Assembly (NCBI GenBank): GCA_014359885.1
Contig: JACIYN010000017.1
Span: 35,001 to 99,000 of the forward strand
Origin: Desulfacinum sp.
Lineage (GTDB): Bacteria > Desulfobacterota > Syntrophobacteria > Syntrophobacterales > DSM-9756
Direction of reading: 5' to 3'
Length of the DNA stretch: 64,000 nucleotides
A program made the position numbers and the translations under genes. Of the stretch, positions 58,354 through 64,000 are shown piece after piece (within the stretch, counting starts at the first letter, position 1; each line of letters starts with the position of its first letter). The notes below the pieces were generated by a model, which was not told the origin of the DNA, did not search any database, and worked only from the letters and a program-made list of their open reading frames with translations.

Positions 58354-59330
58354 TGGAGCTGAGTTTTCACATCCTCCTGGCCGGTGTCCTGGCCGGCGCC
58401 GCCCCCCTCATCCTGGCCACCATGGGCGAGACCCTGACGGAAAAGGCGGGAGTGATCAACCTGTCGCTGGATGGAACGATTCTCCTTTCAGCCATGACGG
58501 GCTTTGTGGTGGCCTACGAGACCCAGAGCCTGGTCCTGGGCTTTTTGGCCGCAGGCGTCGTGGGCGTTGCGGTGGCCGCCGTGGTGGCGGGTGCCGGCAT
58601 CTATCTGGGACAATCCCAAGTGGCGGTGGGATTCGTTCTGACTCTCATGTGCCGCGATCTGGCCTACTTTCTCGGCAATCCCTATTCGCGACTTCAGGGG
58701 CCGCAGGTGGGTTTGTCCCCCCTGCCCTTCCTCAAGGATATTCCGGGGCTGGGTCCGGTGCTCTTCCAGCAGAATCTCATCACCTATGCCAGTCTGGTGC
58801 TCATCGCGGCCACTTGGGCCTTCATCTACCGCACCCGCTGGGGCCTGGAACTGCGGGCCGTGGGGGAACACCCCCACGCCGCCTATGCCCGGGGGATCAA
58901 CGCCCGGCGGGTTCAACTGATCTACGCTCTTTTGGGGGGATTTCTGGTGGGGTTGGCCGGGGCGGCCTTTTCGCTCTGCACCAAGCCCGGCTGGGGGAGA
59001 CCCCAGGGAGCCGAAGGCATGGGGTGGATCGCCTTGGCCATCGTCATCTTCGGCGGATGGCACCCCGTGAAGGTGGCGCTGGGGACCTACCTCTTCGCTC
59101 TGCTGCAGATTCTGGGCATCACCTTCCAGGGCGTGCTGCCGTCGGTACCGACCCAGGTCTTTCAGGTGGCTCCCTTCCCGCTCATGATCTTCACCCTGGT
59201 CTTCATGCACATGAGCCAGCGCCCGGGGGCGGAACGGTGGGCGGCCAAAAGGCCGTGGCTGTTGCGGCTCGTGCGGCTGCTGCGGGGCACCGCGCCGCGG
59301 GCCCTGGGCCAGCCCTACCGGCAGGATTGA
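58350..59330 (+). CDS. BMP-type ABC transporter permease 2
   Basis: The ATG at 58350 overlaps the upstream stop and gives 326 residues. Motifs are GETLTEKAGVINLSLDGTIL (family form is INLGVEGMML, here with LSLDG), VGEHPHAAYARGINARRVQL, and LAGAAFSLCTKPGWG. There are about eight membrane helices and a basic C-terminal tail. It is the second membrane subunit of the importer. GWGRPQGAEGMGWIALAIVIF is the conserved last helix-loop. No genes follow on the plus strand until lpxK. Confidence 0.92.
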   Translation: MMELSFHILLAGVLAGAAPLILATMGETLTEKAGVINLSLDGTILLSAMTGFVVAYETQSLVLGFLAAGVVGVAVAAVVAGAGIYLGQSQVAVGFVLTLMCRDLAYFLGNPYSRLQGPQVGLSPLPFLKDIPGLGPVLFQQNLITYASLVLIAATWAFIYRTRWGLELRAVGEHPHAAYARGINARRVQLIYALLGGFLVGLAGAAFSLCTKPGWGRPQGAEGMGWIALAIVIFGGWHPVKVALGTYLFALLQILGITFQGVLPSVPTQVFQVAPFPLMIFTLVFMHMSQRPGAERWAAKRPWLLRLVRLLRGTAPRALGQPYRQD

Positions 59331-59507
59331 GGGGCTGGCGGGTTTCCCTCCCGGCCTTCGAGACCGTGCGGTGAGAAATCATCGTCCAATTGGGCTCTGG
59401 AATTCGCAAAGACTTTTGGGGACGAAGGATGATTCGCCCTGGGGCCCGACTTGCACGGAAGGGAAAAAACCGTCGTCCCTGTCCCAGGAGGGGAGGATGG
59501 TTTCCCA
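59331..59507. other. Intergenic stretch with a degenerate palindrome
   Basis: TTTTGGGGACGAAGGATGATTCGCCCTGGGG (59413-59443 region, given here only as a degenerate form) is a decayed version of the GTAGGGGCGAA palindrome. No gene is seen between the convergent permease and coiled-coil genes. Confidence 0.5.
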
Positions 59508-60161
59508 TCAGAGAAGAGTGAAGGAACGCAAAACGTCCGCCAGATCTTTGTCTTTTTCAGCAAGTTTCCGGAGGGCTTGCAGGAGCCTTCGAAGTTTTTC
59601 CACATCCTCTTCCAAGGGTTTCACCCGCGTCTCGAAGGGCCGGATCATGGTCCGTCGGTCCCATAGGGCGAAGCCGATGGTCACCGCCACAACCGCGGCA
59701 AACGCTCCGATGATCCCCAGCATCAGTTGGACCATGGTGTCCATGCGCTTGCTCAATTCATCCATGCGCTTATCCACCTGTTCAAAGCGCTTGTCGATTT
59801 GCTCAAAGTGCTTATGCACCTGTTCGAAACGCTTATCCACCTGTTCAAAACGCTTATCGATTTGCTCAAAGCGCTTGTTCACTTCCTCGAAACGATTGTT
59901 CACTTCCTGAAAGCGATTGTTCATGTCGTAGCGCAGATCTTCAAAGCGCTTATCCACCTGTTCAAGGCGCGTGTCGATTTGCTCGAAGCGCTTCTCGACT
60001 TGCTGCATGAAGGTGGTGAGAACGGCCTCCAATCGAATGAGCCGCTCCCGATCTTCACGGGTGAAACCGGGATCCTGGGCCGCAGCCGGGAGGGCCGCAA
60101 AGGCAATAACCCACCCCGCCAGAAGGATCCATCGGGCAGCTGAAAACATTCCCTTCACCAT
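59508..60161 (-). CDS. Exported or anchored coiled-coil protein with heptad KRFEQ repeats
   Basis: The start at 60161 (MVKGMFSAARWILLAGWVIA) is behind CGGAGGGC and gives 217 residues with a signal peptide or anchor ending in ALPAAAQ. Residues about 50-135 are a near-perfect heptad coiled coil, KRFEQIDKRFEQVDKRFEQV, mirrored in the DNA by 21-base repeats. A membrane helix (LMLGIIGAFAAVVAVTIGFAL) and a cytoplasmic DUF-like tail with more coiled coil follow. Such proteins are common in anaerobes and cyanobacteria, of unknown role, perhaps structural. It is convergent with the ABC importer operon. Confidence 0.8.
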   Translation of the reverse strand: MVKGMFSAARWILLAGWVIAFAALPAAAQDPGFTREDRERLIRLEAVLTTFMQQVEKRFEQIDTRLEQVDKRFEDLRYDMNNRFQEVNNRFEEVNKRFEQIDKRFEQVDKRFEQVHKHFEQIDKRFEQVDKRMDELSKRMDTMVQLMLGIIGAFAAVVAVTIGFALWDRRTMIRPFETRVKPLEEDVEKLRRLLQALRKLAEKDKDLADVLRSFTLL

Positions 60162-60384
60162 GCCCTCCGAGAAAATGCGGGCCTTTCGGAAGCAACTATG
60201 GGTAAGGACGAGCGGCCATTGGCCCCTCCGCCCCGTGTGCACACGCAGACACGACCACCAATTTCATCATTCATCATAAGGCCTCACTCCGATAGGGGGC
60301 AAGCCGCTTCTCTTCTTGAAACTCTTCTTCTTGCCGTGTTTCACGCGAAACGAGCGCAAGTATGGACCCAATGCGGCCGGGCCC
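60162..60384. other. Non-coding stretch
   Basis: No gene or clear signal is seen between the coiled-coil start and the ferritin-like stop. CATCATTCATCATAAGG resembles a short remnant of the heptamer repeats. Confidence 0.4.
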
Positions 60385-60861
60385 TCACGCCGGCGATGCC
60401 TGCAGGGCGGCGAGCCGTGCTTCCAGCACCTCCACGTGCAAGCGTTCCTCTTCTATGATCTGCCGCAGGGCCTGCTCGCTTTCTCCTTCGTCCATGAAAC
60501 CTCGGAGCATATCGTAGAAAAGGATGGTGTCCTTCTCAAACTCGATGGCCGTGGCCAGGATCTTTTCCAAGCTATCCAAGTCCGCCGGATCGACTTCTTG
60601 AAGGCTGAAGCTTTGATCTCCCACCATGGATTGCAGAAGATCGCCGCTGATCTCCTGCACCCATCGGTCCTCCGGTTGTTCCTGAAGCCGTTCCTGAAAG
60701 TCTTCGAACCATTTCCTGTGTTTGGCCTCGTCTTCCGCCAGTTCTTCCAGCACCTTGAGCAGTTCCGGATCCTGCTGCAAAGCCATGGCTTTGCGGTAGA
60801 AATTCTCCCCGTTTTCTTCCAGCTTCGCGGCGATCTTGAGCACTTCCAAAGCGCTGAACAT
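60385..60861 (-). CDS. Ferritin-like (rubrerythrin-type) diiron protein
   Basis: The ATG at 60861 lies behind GAGGAGGGACC and gives 158 residues. It is a four-helix bundle with metal-ligand motifs spaced as in rubrerythrin: Glu in LEENGENFYRKA, ExxH in EDEAKHRKWFE, Glu in EFEKDTILFYD and ExxH in EEERLHVEVLEA. The C-terminal rubredoxin domain of classical rubrerythrins is absent. Such proteins handle peroxide or oxygen in anaerobes. It is a single gene with no operon partners, and a heptamer array lies 90 bases upstream. Confidence 0.9.
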   Translation of the reverse strand: MFSALEVLKIAAKLEENGENFYRKAMALQQDPELLKVLEELAEDEAKHRKWFEDFQERLQEQPEDRWVQEISGDLLQSMVGDQSFSLQEVDPADLDSLEKILATAIEFEKDTILFYDMLRGFMDEGESEQALRQIIEEERLHVEVLEARLAALQASPA

Positions 60862-60948
60862 GGTCCCTCCTCGCTGCATTCGATCCTTCCTCCGCAGGGT
60901 GATCCACGCTTCACTTTGAAACGATTGGACCCGGGTTGTCAATCCGTG

Positions 60949-61018
60949 AACCGTGACGAGTGACGAGTGATGGGTGATGGGTGATGGGTGACGGGAGATG
61001 AGGGATGGGAGATGAGGG
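60949..61018 (+). repeat. Heptamer array upstream of the ferritin-like gene
   Basis: CCGTGAA, CCGTGAC, GAGTGAC, GAGTGAT, GGGTGAT x2, GGGTGAC, then GGGAGAT/GAGGGAT units. This array is not at a gene 3' end. It lies in a 554-base gap without genes (60862-61415). Confidence 0.85.
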
Positions 61019-61163
61019 GTTCGCCAGGGAGGAGAAAGAAGGATGACGGCTCCTGCGGATTGAGACATTTCAAGGCTAGCGTTGCCCGATGCAGCAGGTG
61101 CGGGGATTCCGTCGCGCTTGCACGCGGAGGGCCGACGGAGTAGAAAGGTCCGGGCATGCGCCC

Positions 61164-61379
61164 AGGAGCCTGTCCGAAAAAGCCGCGGACGACCTCTTTT
61201 CTCGCAGCGCAGCCCTTTAGGGCTGCGGAGGAATCTCCGGTCGTCAAACAGGCCATCGCAAAGGGCCTGCGATTTCAAGGGGTTACGATGGCCCTTTGCG
61301 TAGGGCCGAAGCCCCGCGGCTACGATGCGAGGGGGGGCCGGCCTACTAAGCCGGAAAAACATCCTCGGACAAGCTCCCA
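61164..61379. mobile_element. MITE-like element with GGAGCYTGTCCGA terminal inverted repeats, second copy
   Basis: Left end AGGAGCCTGTCCGA (61164-61177) and right end TCGGACAAGCTCCC (61365-61378) are inverted. Inside are hairpins GCGCAGCCCTTTAGGGCTGCG and GGCCATCGCAAAGGGCC, plus an inverted copy of the latter. There is no gene. Similar internal pieces occur at 24346-24400 and at 63952-63985. Confidence 0.7.
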
Positions 61380-61415
61380 ACGCGCTTTCCCCGGAAGCTG
61401 CAGGCAAGAGGGACC

Positions 61416-62603
61416 ATGAAAACGTTGGTCGAAAAGGCGCTCCAGCGAATCTGGTACGGATTCCCGGAAGACCCCATCGGACGACGGATCTCCCATCTCC
61501 TGACTCCCGCCCAGCACCTCTACCGGTTGGGCCTTCGGCGGGACCAGGCGTCCAGGCGGGCGCGGCGCCGTAGCCTCCCCGTCCCGGTTGTGAGCGTGGG
61601 AAACCTGACCGTGGGCGGGACAGGAAAGACACCTCTGGTGCGCTGGATCGCACGGTATTGGGTGGAACGCGGCATCCCCACGGCGGTGCTGAGCCGAGGT
61701 TATGGCCGGCGCGCCAAGGATTCCGCTCCCGCCCGTGTGGGCTGTGGGGCAGCCGACCCTGCCTTGGCGGCCCGATACGGGGACGAGCCGGTGATGCTGG
61801 CCTGCGGCCCCGACGCCGTACCGGTTTGGGTGGGCAGGGACCGCTGGCAAGCCGGCATGGAAGCGGTCCGGCAGGACGGAGCCCGGGTGCTGGTGTTGGA
61901 CGACGGCTTCCAGTACGTGCAGCTTTCCCGGTCGTTGGACGTGGTCGTGCTGGATGCCCGGACGCCCCTGGGAAACGGGCGGCTTCTTCCGGCGGGCCCC
62001 TTGAGGGAGCCGCCGGAAGCCCTTCACCGGGCCCACGTGATCGTCCTCATGGAACCGCCCGGTGGGTTTCCGTGGGAGGACACGGGGAAAGCCGATTCTT
62101 CAAGGATCTTTTTGCGCCCCTCCGGCCGAAGGGAGGAAGTGTTCAACCAGTTGGAGCTCCTGGGTTCCCACCTCCGTGCGGGCGACGACGACTCCACCAA
62201 GCGAATCGTTTTTCGGGCGCGGCCGGTGATTCGCCGATTTATTCGGGCCGCCACCGGAGATCCCGTGGGCGCAGCGGCTCTGCGAGCCGACGGAAGCGTG
62301 GCGGTGTGCGGCATCGCCCGGCCCCGGCGTTTTCTCGATACCTTGAGAGCCCACGGCATCCCGACGAAGGCGACGTGGATTTTCGGCGACCACCACCGGT
62401 ACCGGGAGTCCGAATGCCGAAAGATGGTGCGATCTTTGGACAGGCTCAAGGCCCGGTGGATCGTCACCACGGAAAAGGATGCGGTGCGGCTTCCGGCGTT
62501 CGTTTTGGAGCGCGCGGTTTTTCCGTTGCTGGACGTGGACTTTGGGCAAGACGGGCCGATGTTCACGGCCCTGCTGGATGCGGTTGGTTCGTTCGGGAAT
62601 TGA
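61416..62603 (+). CDS. lpxK: Tetraacyldisaccharide 4'-kinase LpxK (lipid A synthesis)
   Basis: The ATG at 61416 follows AAGAGGGACC and gives 395 residues. LpxK signatures: VPVVSVGNLTVGGTGKTPLV (P-loop), GIPTAVLSRGYGRR, YGDEPVMLA, VLVLDDGFQYVQLSR (DDGFQ motif with catalytic Asp) and LLPAGPLREP, ending with WIVTTEKDAVRL. The enzyme phosphorylates the 4' position of the lipid A disaccharide at the inner membrane, so the cell makes lipopolysaccharide. It starts after a MITE-like element and is followed 16 bases later by the DUF401 permease gene, probably in one transcript. Confidence 0.96.
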   Translation: MKTLVEKALQRIWYGFPEDPIGRRISHLLTPAQHLYRLGLRRDQASRRARRRSLPVPVVSVGNLTVGGTGKTPLVRWIARYWVERGIPTAVLSRGYGRRAKDSAPARVGCGAADPALAARYGDEPVMLACGPDAVPVWVGRDRWQAGMEAVRQDGARVLVLDDGFQYVQLSRSLDVVVLDARTPLGNGRLLPAGPLREPPEALHRAHVIVLMEPPGGFPWEDTGKADSSRIFLRPSGRREEVFNQLELLGSHLRAGDDDSTKRIVFRARPVIRRFIRAATGDPVGAAALRADGSVAVCGIARPRRFLDTLRAHGIPTKATWIFGDHHRYRESECRKMVRSLDRLKARWIVTTEKDAVRLPAFVLERAVFPLLDVDFGQDGPMFTALLDAVGSFGN

Positions 62604-62619
62604 CAGGAGGTACACTCCA

Positions 62620-63912
62620 ATGGGGACGGTTCCCGCCATCGTGCGAGTTCTTTTCGTGTTCATCCTGGTCCTTGCGGCCATCCGGAAAAAGGTTTCGCTG
62701 GGAAACGCCTTTTTCTTCGGTGCCTTGGTCCTGGGGCTGGCCTTCGCGATGCCCCCGCTGGATATCGGCCGCTCCGTGTTGGGTTCGCTCACGGAAGCCA
62801 AGACCGTCTCCCTCGCCGTCATTGTCTCCCTCATCCTGGTGCTGAGTCACAGCCTGGAAGAAGCCGGGCAGATGGAGCGGCTTCTGGCCGCCTATCGCGG
62901 CCTGGTGCGGACGCCTCGCATCAACCTGGTGGTTTTTCCCGCCTTGATCGGACTGCTCCCCATGCCCGGAGGTGCCATCTTTTCCGCCCCCATGGTGAAA
63001 GCCCTGGGGGAAAAGCTCCGGCTTTCCGGGGATCAGCTGAGTTACATCAACTACTGGTTCCGGCACATCTGGGAATACTGGTGGCCCCTTTACCCCGGGG
63101 TGCTGCTCACTACCACGCTGGCCGGCCTGGACCTGTGGGTCTTTGTTCTCTGCCTCTTTCCCATGACCCTGGTGGCCTTGGCCGGGGGCTACTGGTCGCT
63201 GAACATCCCCGTCCAGGATCCCGGACCCGCCGGGGCCGTATCCCGTAGCGCCCAAAGGCCCTCGCTCGGTCCCTTCCTGAAGGAGCTGGCGCCCATCGGC
63301 GCCGTCATCTTCGGCGGCCTGGGCCTGGGTTCCGTCCTTTCCCTGGTCTTGCCCAAGTCGGTTACGGTGAGCAAGGAGTTGGGGCTCATTGCGGCCCTGG
63401 CTTTCTCGATCCAGTGGGTGTGGCACCATAACCGCCTCCCGCTGGAACGGCGTCTCGCCATCTTGAAGCGGAAGCAGCTCCTCCAGATGTTTTACATGGT
63501 GGCTTCCATCCTCATCTTCAAGGGGATCCTGGAAGACAGCCAGGCCGTCCGGGCCATGAGCGACGAACTGCTTGCGTGGCGCATTCCCCTGGTGCCCATC
63601 ACGGTTATCCTGCCGTTCCTGGTGGGGACCGTGGTGGGGATCACCATCGCCTTTGTGGGAAGCACCTTTCCCATCCTGATTTCGCTGGTGCACGGCTTCG
63701 GGGAGGCTCAATGGATGCTCGGCTACATGATGCTGGCCCTGGCCGCCGGGTTCGTGGGCGTGCTTCTCTCCCCCCTGCACCTGTGTCTGCTTCTTTCCAA
63801 CGAATACTTTCAAACGACCCTGGGGAGGGTCTTTCGCTACCTCCTGCGGCCCTGCGCCCTGCTGCTCTTCTGCAGCCTGGGCTACTTCTGGGTACTACAC
63901 CACCTCCTCTAG
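62620..63912 (+). CDS. DUF401-family membrane permease
   Basis: The ATG at 62620 follows CAGGAGG and gives 430 residues with about eleven membrane helices. It belongs to the DUF401 family, distant kin of the GntP/ion-transporter superfamily: AVIVSLILVLSHSLEEAGQ, LLPMPGGAIFSAPMVKALG, INYWFRHIWEYWWPLYPGV, GFVGVLLSPLHLCLLLSN. MPGGAxFSAP and WEYWWPLYPG are signature segments. The substrate is unknown. Sixteen bases separate it from lpxK, so co-transcription is likely, although no link between the functions is evident. Confidence 0.88.
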   Translation: MGTVPAIVRVLFVFILVLAAIRKKVSLGNAFFFGALVLGLAFAMPPLDIGRSVLGSLTEAKTVSLAVIVSLILVLSHSLEEAGQMERLLAAYRGLVRTPRINLVVFPALIGLLPMPGGAIFSAPMVKALGEKLRLSGDQLSYINYWFRHIWEYWWPLYPGVLLTTTLAGLDLWVFVLCLFPMTLVALAGGYWSLNIPVQDPGPAGAVSRSAQRPSLGPFLKELAPIGAVIFGGLGLGSVLSLVLPKSVTVSKELGLIAALAFSIQWVWHHNRLPLERRLAILKRKQLLQMFYMVASILIFKGILEDSQAVRAMSDELLAWRIPLVPITVILPFLVGTVVGITIAFVGSTFPILISLVHGFGEAQWMLGYMMLALAAGFVGVLLSPLHLCLLLSNEYFQTTLGRVFRYLLRPCALLLFCSLGYFWVLHHLL

Positions 63913-64000
63913 CCGCCCATCCCAAGGCGTTCGGGCCGACCGCCTTCCCCGTAGCGCGGCCCTTCAGGGCTGCGGAGGAATCACCGGAGATCGGATGGTC
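63913..64000. repeat. Repeat remnant at window end
   Basis: GCGCGGCCCTTCAGGGCTGC followed by GGAGGAATCACCGG matches the inside of the element at 61197-61236. It may be another copy of the MITE-like family that continues beyond the window. Confidence 0.5.

Noticed and set aside
63641..63925. Minus-strand frame near the right edge
   Set aside because: It is antisense to the DUF401 permease and Arg/Pro-rich without motifs.

Overview
The window is GC-rich bacterial DNA from a Gram-negative anaerobe. An lpxK gene, a complete rnfCDGEAB operon, two selenocysteine formate dehydrogenases, a RACo-like corrinoid activator, a ferritin-like protein and many Fe-S flavoproteins point to a sulfate-reducing or syntrophic member of the Desulfobacterota, most like the Syntrophobacterales. 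This placement is inferred from gene content and protein style, since no 16S or other marker is present.

Layout. 1-10 kb: a truncated FrhB-like Fe-S protein, an RseC-family protein, the rnf operon on the minus strand (with RnfB fused to a GltD-like flavoprotein), and a divergent selenocysteine FdhA. 10-20 kb: rnhA, then a signalling locus made of a histidine kinase, an NtrC-type regulator, a short Lon protease with a receiver domain inserted in it, a sigma-54 promoter with palindromic upstream sites, and a plus-strand run of small FAEAG proteins, two Usp-like proteins, a 28-residue membrane peptide and an SLC13/RCK_C transporter. This is the best candidate for an undescribed system. 20-32 kb: DHH phosphoesterase, tRNA-Gly, HDAC-like deacylase, divergent Tpt1-like protein, coiled-coil protein, livKHMGF operon and putA. 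32-47 kb: Smr protein, GT4 plus GH130 pair, RACo plus Cys-rich protein, SPOR protein, aminotransferase, a PflX/methyltransferase/beta-helix/CoA-binding cluster, a periplasmic isochorismatase-like protein, tRNA-Ala and a nitronate monooxygenase homologue. 46-54 kb: GH46-like and patatin pair, a very large heptamer array, and a second formate dehydrogenase operon (NuoF/GltD-type and NuoG/FdhA-type subunits). 54-64 kb: zinc-ribbon protein, BMP-type ABC importer, coiled-coil and ferritin-like proteins, lpxK and a DUF401 permease.

How the genes work together. Formate oxidation by the FdhA proteins, Rnf ferredoxin:NAD ion pumping and the two GltD-like electron-transfer modules form a redox-balancing set. 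The liv importer and PutA probably supply and oxidise amino acids. The 10.7-20.2 kb locus looks like a two-component, sigma-54 controlled stress or transport response with a proteolytic arm.

The intergenic DNA is unusually rich in repeats: stop-bearing heptamer arrays that often sit exactly at gene 3' ends and supply the stop codon, GTAGGGGCGAA palindromes, and small elements with GGAGCYTGTCCGA terminal inverted repeats.
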